From positions 62,001-126,000 of the forward strand of contig NZ_CAUDZA010000003.1 in NCBI RefSeq assembly GCF_958453765.1: a stretch of 64,000 nt of DNA. The letters are read 5' to 3'. How positions within the stretch are numbered: the first letter of the stretch is position 1; each line of letters begins with the position of its first letter. The position numbers were made by a program, and so were the translations under genes. The stretch is from Phascolarctobacterium_A succinatutens_B (GTDB lineage: Bacteria > Bacillota > Negativicutes > Acidaminococcales > Acidaminococcaceae). This document shows positions 1 through 8,401 of the stretch, piece after piece. Under the pieces are notes generated by a model. The model saw nothing but the letters and a program-made list of their open reading frames with translations, did no database searches and was not told the origin of the DNA.

Positions 1-30
1 TCTAATTTTAGATTACAAAGAATCCATTGG

Positions 31-123
31 TTAATACCATTTTTTCAATAGAATGTAAGAGATTACTACAGTAAGAACAGAAAGAGCTGCCCACACAGTT
101 AACATTGAACTATGCCACAACAT
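31..123 (-). CDS. 30-residue symporter small accessory protein
   Basis: This tiny gene encodes 30 residues: a short N-terminal head, one hydrophobic segment (about residues 8-26) and the basic/aromatic tail LLKKWY. A strong ribosome site (AGAGGAGGTT) lies just upstream of its ATG. It starts 15 bases after the stop of the symporter frame, so it is translated from the same transcript. Small single-helix proteins encoded directly behind sodium:solute symporters or other sodium symporters are a known family type in Firmicutes; they are thought to associate with the transporter. The assignment rests on size, topology and position. It is too short for ordinary gene callers. It remains intact although the symporter has an in-frame stop. 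Confidence 0.72.
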   Translation of the reverse strand: MLWHSSMLTVWAALSVLTVVISYILLKKWY

Positions 124-138
124 TTTGATAACCTCCTC

Positions 139-1629
139 TTATTTCTTAGCTAATTTAGCATCACGAATCGCTTGAGCTTTTTTAGTATCTTCTTTCCACA
201 TACTTGCCAAAACATACATTACAATAAAGCTAACTATAACACCCCAAGCACCAGCTGCCATTACAGAACGCTCAATATGAGCAATCAAATACAGATAGAA
301 ATATACACCTTCACCTACGATAGCACCAATAATAGCGGCCTTAGCATTTGCCAGTTTAGGCATAAACAGAGCAAAAATCAAAGGTGCCAGAGTAGCCGCG
401 GATACGCCCGAAATACCAATCCAAACCATAACACCCATAAATGGAGGTGGATTAAATACCAGATAAAGAGAAAACGCTCCAATTAACGCTGGTAAAACCT
501 TTGTCATGCGATAAGCTAATTTCTCAGCTTCATCTTGCTCCATAGGAATAATTCTATGCTTAACAAGAGTCTGCAAAAATAAATCATTACTAATACAAGT
601 AGTAATAACAAGAATCAGACCGCACGCAGTAGACATCAATGCTGCCACAATCGCTACTGACAATATCGTACTAATAATCGGATGGAACAACTTTACATAT
701 TCTATAACAGCCATATCTGCTACTTTCAGGTTAGGATCAATAGCTCTCATATATAACCCGCCAAACATTACTAAGAGGCAGCAGAAAGATGCTACTATCC
801 ATGTCCAAATCATCTTGGACATATCCTTAGGATTCTTCAGTGCCATAATTTTGTTAAGCAACTGTGGTTGTCCGGCAAAAGCAAATTCAATAAACATAAC
901 ACCAAATACTGCTGCATAGCTGTACATATGAAGAGAGTCAGGATTAAGCACTGTTACAAAGTTAGGATTTTGAGCAGCCAAAAGATCAGAAACTTCTGTT
1001 AACCCTCCTTTAAACATCATTATACCGGATATGAATACGAATACGCCTGCGAAAATCATGAGGCACATTTGACCGATACTAGTATAGATATCAGCAAACA
1101 GGCCACCAACAGTTACATACAAAACAGTAATAACGGTTACGCCAATAATAGCAGTAGTATAGTCAAGACCTTGAATCATACCAGACAACAAACTGCCACC
1201 TGCTGAAAATTGACCGGCAATGTAAAAAATTTGAATGATAAATACTATGGAACACAAACCACGTAACACATCGCTATCATAGCGTTTTGCCAACCAGTCG
1301 GCCATTGATATAGATTTAAGCTCTATATTAGTATTACGTACGCCCTTAGCTAACAGAATAAATCCCAGGGTTGATGCCATAAAAATAGCAAGAAAAATTC
1401 ACAGGCCGGTAGCTCCCCAAGCATAACAGAAGCCAACATACCCCATAAACGTTGCTGCAGAGAAGAAGGATGCTGCAAAAGCAAGTCCTAAAGGAATTGG
1501 TCCCATAGATTCGCCGGCTACAGCAAAATCACTTAAACCCTTGATTTTTTTTGCTCCTAAGAAACCAACGTATACTACAAATAAAACATATAGTGCCAGT
1601 CCGCATATCATCCAGGTATTTAATGACAT
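139..1629 (-). pseudogene. Sodium:solute symporter (SSS family), interrupted by one in-frame TGA
   Basis: The N-terminal part (1629-1399, 76 residues) and the rest (1380-139, 413 residues) are in the same frame, separated by TGA (1401-1399) and six sense codons. Together they make about 495 residues with the many hydrophobic helices of the sodium:solute symporter family; the early YAWGATGL stretch and the helices after it fit the family fold. The TGA stands where a Trp codon (TGG) would give a natural GLWIFLAIF helix, so a single G-to-A change explains it. TGA is used as a genuine stop elsewhere (uvrA, pilT), so recoding of the whole genome is unlikely. The substrate cannot be read from sequence; the nitrilase upstream suggests a nitrogenous organic acid or amide. 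Either the gene is dead, or readthrough occurs, or the base is a sequence error. Confidence 0.8.
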
Positions 1630-1662
1630 AATTACAGACCTCCTCTCTTAAATATAATCAAA

Positions 1663-2475
1663 TTATACTTTTTCCCACTCAGATTTAACTAAAGCTTTGT
1701 TTAAATCACGCAGATATGGAACCGTCCTACGAGCTTCAGTACACTTATCAACGTCTATTTCCGCAACAAGTACCGCATCGCTATCTCTATCAGCTTCACA
1801 CAGAACTTCGCCATTTGGAGCTATAATACGAGAATGACCACCTAAGAAAACTGTATTATCATCGACGCCTGCACGGTTAACAGCGACTACATAAATACCA
1901 TTCTCTAATGCTCGAGCTTTAGATTGGATGTCCCATACATAATAACGTGCTCTACCAAAAGCAGACGGATAAGCAATAACATTAACACCTTTAAGTACCA
2001 TCAAACGAGATAATTCTGGGAAGCCAATTTCATAACAAATTTGGTGCCCAATCTTCAAATCACCATATTCTACAGGAGCAGGAACTTCGCATCCATTTTG
2101 GAACCGCAGCTCCTCATTATCCCAAAGATGAACCTTGTCATATTTACCCATCAGACCATTTTCATTTACTGTCAAAGCGGTATCTGTAACAATACCTTTG
2201 TTTTTGGTAGTAGCTATAATGCAACCAGTAACAAGAATTTGGTATTTTTTAGCTTGTTCAATCATCCATTTAGTAGTACGACCAGAAGGAATATCTTCAG
2301 CTAATTCCACATCTTGTTTGGGAATCCAGTAGCCCGTATTAAAAAGTTCTGGAAATACCACCCATTTAGCACCTTGATTTACTGCTTCCTTCAGCAATTT
2401 TTCTGCTCTAGCGAGATTAGCATCAACATTTGCCAACTCACAATTCATTTGGATAGCTGCAACCTTAATTTTCAT
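1663..2475 (-). CDS. Carbon-nitrogen hydrolase (nitrilase superfamily)
   Basis: The 270-residue protein has the complete nitrilase-superfamily triad: Glu43 in FPELFNTGY, Lys114 in KYDKVHLW and Cys147 in HQICYEIGFPE. Members hydrolyse amides, carbamoyl compounds or nitriles in the cytoplasm through a Cys thioester. The exact substrate is unclear; N-carbamoyl amino acid or omega-amidase activity would fit. I start at MKIKVAAIQ because a GGAGGAGG site precedes it and the longer frame adds 37 residues without family similarity. It precedes the symporter gene by about 33 bases on the same strand, so uptake of a substrate followed by hydrolysis is the likely logic. The two-component system on the other strand may control it. 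Confidence 0.85.
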   Translation of the reverse strand: MKIKVAAIQMNCELANVDANLARAEKLLKEAVNQGAKWVVFPELFNTGYWIPKQDVELAEDIPSGRTTKWMIEQAKKYQILVTGCIIATTKNKGIVTDTALTVNENGLMGKYDKVHLWDNEELRFQNGCEVPAPVEYGDLKIGHQICYEIGFPELSRLMVLKGVNVIAYPSAFGRARYYVWDIQSKARALENGIYVVAVNRAGVDDNTVFLGGHSRIIAPNGEVLCEADRDSDAVLVAEIDVDKCTEARRTVPYLRDLNKALVKSEWEKV

Positions 2476-3049
2476 AAAAAATCCTCCTCCTTTACACTCG
2501 TAAATATATATCGTTTTTCGACATTTTTGTTCGCAAAAACCTGTGATAAATTCAGTTATATTACTTATTTGTATTATAGCATACAAAAATAACTGTATTT
2601 CATTTTAGAAGTAAGTTGCGGAAAATCCTGCCTAAGATACTGTAGGATAGTCATGAATTCATGTAACATATTTTTTCTATCTGCCATTCAACAAGATAAC
2701 AAATATATCTCTAACATATTTTATAAAAACGATTTTTTATTGTTGCTGTAAATTAAAAATTTAGAGTGAATCAAATGTATATTTTTAAATATTGATACAC
2801 AAATCATCACTTATAGAATTCCCTTGTTAGCAGCAACATTAGAATTTTATCATCATAGTCTTTTTGCCAAATATGCATTTAAATCTCTATTTTTTATAAT
2901 CTTATCCCAGAAAGTTGCATTATAATTCTCTCACATGCATGTTAGAGATATTTTCCCGTATCTTGTTTTTTTTATTATTAATGAGAGATTTTTGTGTTAG
3001 AATAATAATATAGATTGTTGTTTATCTAACTACATTTAAGGAGTTTTCT
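2476..3049. promoter_or_regulatory. Divergent AT-rich control region with an 11-bp inverted repeat pair
   Basis: This 574-base gap separates the nitrilase/symporter genes from the sensor kinase. It has no convincing gene. It is very AT-rich and holds ATCTCTAACAT (2707-2717) and its exact inverse ATGTTAGAGAT (2939-2949), plus a further GTTAGA at 2996. A good ribosome site (AAGGAG, about 3038) serves the kinase. The repeats could be binding sites for the LytT-like regulator, but they do not match the usual LytTR half-site well. Confidence 0.4.
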
Positions 3050-4723
3050 ATGCTTTGGTATAATGTTATAATTAATCTATGTGCAAGGCTATTCTTTGCT
3101 ACTATCCTATTTTCTCTCCTTTGCCGTACATCAGTAATCAGGAACACAATCAACACCCTTGCAAAAAACAATCTAAGTAAACTAAAATTCATTGCAATCT
3201 TTGTAGCATTTTCCCTTGTAGATGCTTTTTTCGGAGCTCAACTAGTTACTCGCTGCATTAATAATCAGCTTGCCTTTGTTATGGTCTCAGGACTTATCGG
3301 CGGGCCAATCGTAGGTACAGCTACAGGTCTTATCAGCTCTATCCTTGCTTTTTTTCTTGTACCTTATGCTCCGTTTTCATATCACTATATATTGGTAATT
3401 TTAATCGGTCTTATTGCAGGCTTTTTTGCTACCTGGCTTCAGAAGCAACATGCCATTTATGCTGATGCCTCTATATTAGGTTTAATGTTCACTTTTTTCT
3501 ACCTTGTCATTAATATATCATTAAACACTACTACGATGCCTAACAGTTATACTGTTGAAGATATCTTATTTCCTACTCTCTTTAGTTATTCTATAGGTGC
3601 TGGCGCATTTATGGGTATATTAGAAGATTTTTATAATCAACAAGAAAAAATAGAAGGAATCAGTGCCAAAACAGCGTTAAAAATCACTAATAATTCTATC
3701 TCTATTTTACAAGACGGCTTAAATACTACCAGTGCTTCAGAAACTGCTGATATTATTCTTCAGGAAGCAGAAACATTTGATTTTGTAGCTATTACATCGT
3801 TAGATGAGATATTAGGCTTTTCCTCCTACCGCACCGAAGCCCCCTTCGTCTCTTTTTTAGTAGATGACTTTCAAAATCTTTTCAAAACTTCTTTCAAGCA
3901 AGATGCGAAGAATCTAGATGTTATTCGCTCCTATATTAATGTTCCTATTTATAATGATAAACACCATGTCGGTTACTTCTGTGTCGGCCATATTCTAGAC
4001 TCCGAAACTACTCCTTTTGAAACCACATTAGCTCATGGCCTTGGTACTATGATTACCAACCAAATCACTGTTCATAGCATTAAAGAAAAGGCGGGTCTAT
4101 ACGATAAGGCAGAAATTAAAGCTCTACAATCTCAAATTAATCCCCATTTTCTTTTCAATGCTTTGAGTACTATCAGTTTCTACTGTTCTCAACAACCTCA
4201 AACTGCTAAATCTCTTATCAATGATCTCGCTAGCTATTATAGGAACAATTTGACAGATGGAAATACCATGATTTCTATTCTAAACGAACTTCAGCATATC
4301 AATGCTTATATTCATTTAGAACAGGCACGCTTTGGTGACAGATTAAAAGTAGATTATGACATAAACATCGAAGAATCATTCCTAGTCCCAGCTCTCATAC
4401 TACAACCTATTGTTGAAAACGCTATCCGTCATGGACTGTATCAAAAACTTGAGGGTGGACGAATTATTATTCGAATTGACAAGCAAAAAAATTCTTTCCG
4501 TATTGCCGTAATTGATGACGGGCTAGGTATGACATCAGATAGATTGAAACATATTTTTGACAACACGAAGCCTAAGAATTCAATAGGACTTACTAATGTA
4601 AACCAACGCTTAATTACTCTTTATGGTCCAAAAAACAAACTTAAAATCTATAGTAGCATGAATAATGGTACCATAGTTATTATGAAAATTCCTTTTCAAG
4701 AGGTGAGCGAAAACAATGATTAG
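3050..4723 (+). CDS. LytS/BtsS-type membrane sensor histidine kinase
   Basis: The 557-residue protein starts with five or six hydrophobic segments (residues about 5-190) containing the GGPIVGTATGLIS-like glycine-rich helices of the 5TM-Lyt sensor family. A GAF-like middle (about 215-345) follows, then the His_kinase box QSQINPHFLFN, with the phosphoacceptor His near residue 365, and an ATPase domain (VENAIRHG N-box; DDGLGM G-box). This class senses extracellular nutrients or ions such as pyruvate and phosphorylates a LytTR regulator. It overlaps the regulator gene by 8 bases, which indicates translational coupling. It lies divergent to the symporter and nitrilase genes, matching the BtsSR/YpdAB habit of controlling a neighbouring transporter. 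Confidence 0.9.
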   Translation: MLWYNVIINLCARLFFATILFSLLCRTSVIRNTINTLAKNNLSKLKFIAIFVAFSLVDAFFGAQLVTRCINNQLAFVMVSGLIGGPIVGTATGLISSILAFFLVPYAPFSYHYILVILIGLIAGFFATWLQKQHAIYADASILGLMFTFFYLVINISLNTTTMPNSYTVEDILFPTLFSYSIGAGAFMGILEDFYNQQEKIEGISAKTALKITNNSISILQDGLNTTSASETADIILQEAETFDFVAITSLDEILGFSSYRTEAPFVSFLVDDFQNLFKTSFKQDAKNLDVIRSYINVPIYNDKHHVGYFCVGHILDSETTPFETTLAHGLGTMITNQITVHSIKEKAGLYDKAEIKALQSQINPHFLFNALSTISFYCSQQPQTAKSLINDLASYYRNNLTDGNTMISILNELQHINAYIHLEQARFGDRLKVDYDINIEESFLVPALILQPIVENAIRHGLYQKLEGGRIIIRIDKQKNSFRIAVIDDGLGMTSDRLKHIFDNTKPKNSIGLTNVNQRLITLYGPKNKLKIYSSMNNGTIVIMKIPFQEVSENND

Positions 4724-5444
4724 AACTATAATTGTAGATGATGAATACCCAACTCGCCAAGAGCTAGCTACTATTCTAAGCAATATCAGTGATATTGAAA
4801 TTGTAGCTCAATGTGCTATAGGTCAAGAACTCCTTGATTATCTTCAAAACAGTACTGTAGATATTGTTTTTCTCGATATCGAAATGCCTCAAATTAACGG
4901 CTTAGATATTGCGCGTATTATACGCACCACCATCCCTAACCCACCACAAATTGTTTTCTCTACTGGTTATGGTCAGTTCGCTGTCCAAGCTTTTGATTTG
5001 CAGGCCTTTGATTATGTTTTAAAACCATATACTCAGGAGCGCATCCTTATTACAATAATGCGATATAGAAATTTCAAAAAGCAAACTGATAATATTAAAC
5101 ATAAGGATAGTTTTAAACTTCCTATTTGGCATAACGATAAAATGATTCTGCTAAACCCGGAAACTGAGATAAGTCTTATACGAGCACAAGAACAAAAAAT
5201 TATTGTTTCTACTAATAATGGTGAATTTGAAATCAATACCCCTTTAAAAGATTTAGAGCAAAAACTTAAGGAGCACGGCTTTCTTCGTACCCATAAATCA
5301 TATATAGTTAACATTGGTAAAATCAGAGAGATAATTCCTTGGTTCAATGATACCTTTATACTCACTTTAGAAAACTGTGACTATAAAGAAATTCCTGTTT
5401 CACGCCATTATTTACCAGACTTCAAGAAATTCTTAAACATCTAA
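4716..5444 (+). CDS. LytTR-family response regulator
   Basis: The 242-residue protein has a CheY-like receiver at the N-terminus (acidic pair DDE near residues 9-11, phosphoacceptor Asp in VFLDIEMP near 54, Lys in LKPY near 108). The C-terminal LytTR DNA-binding domain (about 140-240) has the typical FLRTHKSYIVNI stretch. It is the partner of the overlapping sensor kinase. LytTR proteins bind direct repeats upstream of transport or envelope genes. The likely target is the divergent symporter/nitrilase operon, an inference from position. Confidence 0.92.
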   Translation: MIRTIIVDDEYPTRQELATILSNISDIEIVAQCAIGQELLDYLQNSTVDIVFLDIEMPQINGLDIARIIRTTIPNPPQIVFSTGYGQFAVQAFDLQAFDYVLKPYTQERILITIMRYRNFKKQTDNIKHKDSFKLPIWHNDKMILLNPETEISLIRAQEQKIIVSTNNGEFEINTPLKDLEQKLKEHGFLRTHKSYIVNIGKIREIIPWFNDTFILTLENCDYKEIPVSRHYLPDFKKFLNI

Positions 5445-5670
5445 CAAACTTCTAGATCTATCAACACTTATATTGTAGACCCAGGCCAATATCTACCTAT
5501 GCATAAAAATGGCATTAGTCCATTATTTATTACTTGTGTTGACCTAGTGATTAAGGCCTGATACATTTTGTAATTTATATAATTCATTCTTATGCTCGAC
5601 CTAGTTCAAATCTGTTGATCATCCTAGTACAACTTTTGTGGTCATAGGCAAAAATTCCCTGTATAACACA
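5445..5670. other. AT-rich intergenic stretch without a recognisable gene
   Basis: I find no supported gene. GACCTAGT occurs twice (around 5541 and 5598) in similar contexts, which hints at a decayed repeat. A minus-strand open frame across 5590-5808 runs through a terminator hairpin and has no coding character, so I do not call it. Confidence 0.35.
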
Positions 5671-5773
5671 AAAAAAATAGCCTGGAAAAATCCAGGCAAA
5701 TTGGAACAGAATGCATATGAACAAGGTATACATATTTAGGCATGCGCATTGGGGATGACCGCACGCTATGTAC
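5670..5773 (-). ncRNA. Candidate small RNA with C-rich loop
   Basis: Reading the minus strand, a good sigma-70 promoter (see 5780-5808) should start a transcript near 5773 that ends about 100 bases later. The first hairpin pairs GCGTGCG (5766-5760) with CGCATGC (5746-5740) around a 13-base loop containing ATCCCC. A weaker hairpin follows (about 5738-5710). The last is a clean intrinsic terminator: GCCTGGA paired with TCCAGGC (5697-5680) followed by eight T. Exposed UCCCC loops are typical of Gram-positive small RNAs that pair with Shine-Dalgarno sequences. No RNA family was recognised. The call rests on promoter, structure and terminator all lying in the right order. Confidence 0.5.
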
Positions 5774-5779
5774 AATTTT

Positions 5780-5808
5780 ATTATAGTGCATTTCTTCACT
5801 AACATCAA
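5780..5808 (-). promoter_or_regulatory. Sigma-70 promoter of the candidate small RNA
   Basis: On the minus strand the -35 box TTGATG (5808-5803) is followed by exactly 17 bases and a perfect -10 box TATAAT (5785-5780). No protein gene begins downstream; the next element is the hairpin and terminator set ending at 5670. Confidence 0.6.
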
Positions 5809-5916
5809 GTTTATATTATAAATTTATAATATAAACAATCTATATTCTTAGTTAGTTGTTTTATTGTTAACAAAATATGCATTTTTTAAGCAATAGCCAT
5901 ATTTTTACTACTAACA

Positions 5917-6546
5917 TTACAATCTGCGCATAACAAATCCTTGCGTAGCATCATCCCACAAAAGCTCCAGCTGCAAATCCGTGAAATATCTTCTCTGCAT
6001 GCCGAAGGTAGCTTCCGGAGGCATATATTCATATTGGCTGAGCAGAATAAAACGTCCGCTGCCATCCGTATTAATCTTGGTCACAATTTGCCGCCATTGG
6101 TCAATGGCATAGCCGTTTTTAGCCAAATCTTCCAAGGTTACATATGTCACCCATTGTCCGTTTTCCTTACCGATAAGCCAATAACCGCAGTTCTGCTCAT
6201 GAGCACCGATAGTGGCATTTATTTCAAAAAATATATTTTCTGGATTGGCAGTAAAAACATCCCGCACCCTATAGCCAACCATTCCATTCTCCGCAGGAAC
6301 AAAGGTCTTATAAACATCTTTGGTATTTTTGTTCATCAGCTGCAGAGTGCCGTCATCGGCAAGGAAGAATTGCACGCCTTCTTCCTCATCACTGATTGCC
6401 AGCTCTCTGCTGTTCATATAAAGAAATATTCCATCATCAGCAGTCAGGAATTCCGCTGCCCGAACCTTGGGAGCATCCGCAAGCAAGCACACGATGCAAA
6501 GTAAAAATAAGGCTAAGCAGGAAAACAATTTCTTAGCAATACACAT
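5917..6546 (-). CDS. Secreted hypothetical protein
   Basis: I do not recognise the family. The protein (about 209 residues) begins with a signal peptide: basic start, long hydrophobic core rich in Leu and Cys, and a likely cleavage site at VRA-AEF. The mature part is mixed alpha/beta with many acidic residues and no cysteine pattern; it has sections such as FLTADDGIFLYMN and VQFFLADDGTLQLMN that look like two short beta-hairpin repeats. I start at the third possible codon, ATG 6546, because the GGAGG at 6560-6556 is too close to the earlier TTG and ATG. It stands alone between a small RNA and the aspartase terminator. It is probably periplasmic. Confidence 0.6.
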   Translation of the reverse strand: MCIAKKLFSCLALFLLCIVCLLADAPKVRAAEFLTADDGIFLYMNSRELAISDEEEGVQFFLADDGTLQLMNKNTKDVYKTFVPAENGMVGYRVRDVFTANPENIFFEINATIGAHEQNCGYWLIGKENGQWVTYVTLEDLAKNGYAIDQWRQIVTKINTDGSGRFILLSQYEYMPPEATFGMQRRYFTDLQLELLWDDATQGFVMRRL

Positions 6547-6697
6547 ATTCATCAACCTCCTAAATTAGATTCATCAATCCTGTCATTATAATTATAGCAA
6601 CAAGAAGCTCTTTTTCCCCCACCCCAAAGCATGATTTCGGGTGGGACGGAAGAAATTTTCTTGTGCTAACAAGCAAATTTTCCAAAGCTCAAATTAA

Positions 6698-6745
6698 AAC
6701 GCTGCAGCCTGCTCCCGTACTCAGGAGCATAGCTGCAGCTTTTGC
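6698..6745 (-). terminator. Bidirectional intrinsic terminator after aspA
   Basis: Arms GCTGCAGCCTGCTCC (6701-6715) and GGAGCATAGCTGCAGC (6724-6739) form a long stem with an 8-base loop. Runs of A upstream and T downstream make it usable from both sides; its main client is aspA, whose stop lies 40 bases away. Confidence 0.8.
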
Positions 6746-6784
6746 TTTTATTCTATTGTTATAACAGAACTGCTCTCTTGTGCT

Positions 6785-8218
6785 TTACACCAGCTCTTCT
6801 CTGGACTCATGAATCTTCTTCAAAAGCTCCTTACCGGCAATACCCGGTCTTGTCATTTCCGCAGGAGCAAGGATAACATCCAAATCCTCTTTGCTCAGCA
6901 CCTTGCGTTCAATGAGCAGGTCCTTAATGTTTCTGTTGGTTGCCAGCGCCTCCTTCGCCAAAACGGAGCAGGTTTCGTAGCCGATATGCGGCAGCAACGC
7001 CGTAACAATGCCCACGCTCTTATCCAGCCATTCCGCGCATTGGGCACGGTTAGCCTTAATTCCGTCTACGCAGCGGGTGCGCAGAGTATTAACGGCATTG
7101 GTCAGGAAACGCAAGGAATTGAAAATATTGTAGGCCATAACAGGCTCCATAACATTAAGCTGGAACTGGCCGTTTTCTACGCCGAAGGCCACAGCCAAAT
7201 CGTTGGCAATTACCTGATAGCAGGTCTGATCCACTACCTCGGGGATAACGGGGTTTACCTTACCCGGCATGATGGAGGAACCGGGCTGACGTGGCGGCAG
7301 CGTAATTTCGCAGAAGCCTGCTCTCGGACCGGAGGCCATCAGACGCAGGTCATTGGAAATTTTAATCAGCGAAAGTGCCGATGTTTTCAAACTGGAGGAT
7401 AAATCGGTGAAGATATCCGTGTTACTGGTAGCATCAACAAGATTGTCCGCGGTAGTGAAGCTCTCGCCGGTAACCAGTGTAAGCTGTTCGCAAACCTCTT
7501 TGATATATTCGGGATCGGCATTCAGGCCGGTGCCGACTGCTGTTGCACCCATATTCATGGTGTGCAGCAGTTCACAGCTACGGCGAATGTAGTTACTGCG
7601 TCTGCGCATGGAGGAAGCAAAGGCTTTGAACTCCAGGGCTAAGGTAATAGGCACAGCATCCTGCAGATGGGTACGGCCGATTTTCAGCACATCCTTGAAT
7701 TCCTCGCCCTTCTTATCGAAGGAATCTGCCAGGTTTTCCAAGGCAATAATGAGCTGTTCAGCACGCATCAGAGCGCAGACACGGATGGACGTAGGAATAA
7801 CGTCGTTCGTGGACTGCGACATATTAGCATGGTTGTTGGGGCTGATATAATTATAATCGCCGCGCGGACGACCAAGAATTTCCAAAGCACGGTTGCAGAT
7901 TACTTCGTTCGTATTCATATTGAAGGATGTTCCTGCACCGCCCTGAATCGGATCTGTCGGGAACTGGTCGTTCAGCTTGCCGCTGATGATATCATCGCAG
8001 GCCTGAACCATAGCATTGCCGATTTTTTCATCCAAAAGACCGATTTTCATATTGGCCAAGGCCGCAGCCTTTTTTACCATGCCCAAGGCTTTGATAAAAA
8101 GCGGATCGGCAGTATAGCCTGTAATCTGGAAGTTTTCCATGGCACGCATGGTCTGTACACCATAATATGCATTATCAGGAATTTCTAATTCACCTAAAAA
8201 GTCGTGTTCTTTACGCAT
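6785..8218 (-). CDS. aspA: Aspartate ammonia-lyase (aspartase)
   Basis: The enzyme converts L-aspartate to fumarate and ammonia in the cytoplasm; in Negativicutes this feeds fumarate reduction to succinate and propionate. The 477 residues match the usual aspartase length (about 470-480). The family signature GSSIMPGKVNPVIPEVVDQ is intact, and the PVIPEVV variant with its context favours aspartase over class II fumarase. The substrate-binding motifs GRTHLQDA and SQSTND are present. I start at MRKEHDFLGE, with AGGAGG ten bases upstream, not at the longer frame. A 22-bp perfect palindrome lies about 55 bases upstream of the start, so repressor or activator control is likely. It is monocistronic, with its own terminator. 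Confidence 0.93.
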   Translation of the reverse strand: MRKEHDFLGELEIPDNAYYGVQTMRAMENFQITGYTADPLFIKALGMVKKAAALANMKIGLLDEKIGNAMVQACDDIISGKLNDQFPTDPIQGGAGTSFNMNTNEVICNRALEILGRPRGDYNYISPNNHANMSQSTNDVIPTSIRVCALMRAEQLIIALENLADSFDKKGEEFKDVLKIGRTHLQDAVPITLALEFKAFASSMRRRSNYIRRSCELLHTMNMGATAVGTGLNADPEYIKEVCEQLTLVTGESFTTADNLVDATSNTDIFTDLSSSLKTSALSLIKISNDLRLMASGPRAGFCEITLPPRQPGSSIMPGKVNPVIPEVVDQTCYQVIANDLAVAFGVENGQFQLNVMEPVMAYNIFNSLRFLTNAVNTLRTRCVDGIKANRAQCAEWLDKSVGIVTALLPHIGYETCSVLAKEALATNRNIKDLLIERKVLSKEDLDVILAPAEMTRPGIAGKELLKKIHESREELV

Positions 8219-8272
8219 AATACATTTGCCTCCTTCTCCCAAAGCGTGTAAAAGCTGCTTTTAATCGAAATC

Positions 8273-8294
8273 TGTATTATGTATACATAATACA
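8273..8294. promoter_or_regulatory. Perfect 22-bp palindrome upstream of aspA
   Basis: The half-site TGTATTATGTA is followed immediately by its exact reverse complement TACATAATACA. It lies 55-76 bases upstream of the aspA start codon, where an operator would be expected. The GTATAC centre resembles GntR-type (FCD/VanR) operators. The binding protein is not in the window. Confidence 0.6.
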
Positions 8295-8347
8295 TTCAAG
8301 CCACAATTCTGTCAAGCGCATTATTGTGAATTTTGAGAAATTAACTT

Positions 8348-8395
8348 ACAAAAAGAACTGCCTCAAGACGATAAGCTCAAGGCAGCTCAAAATAA
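8348..8395 (-). terminator. Intrinsic terminator after carbonic anhydrase
   Basis: On the minus strand, GCTGCCTTGAG and CTTGAGGCAG form a stem with a few mismatches, followed by TTCTTTTTG. It lies just past the carbonic anhydrase stop at 8402 and upstream of the aspA control region. Confidence 0.65.
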
Positions 8396-8401
8396 TCTGC
8401 T

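Noticed and set aside
1399..1401. TGA in the symporter as selenocysteine
   Set aside because: The genome has selenium-linked genes, but the base expected here is Trp, the following sequence is AT-rich without a visible SECIS-like hairpin, and no SSS transporter is known to use selenocysteine.
1399..1401. Alternative genetic code with TGA as Trp
   Set aside because: TGA ends several intact genes in the window (for example uvrA and pilT), and Trp is encoded by TGG throughout.
5590..5808. 72-residue minus-strand open frame
   Set aside because: It runs through a promoter, hairpins and an intrinsic terminator, has no ribosome site and no coding pattern; the small RNA explains the region better.
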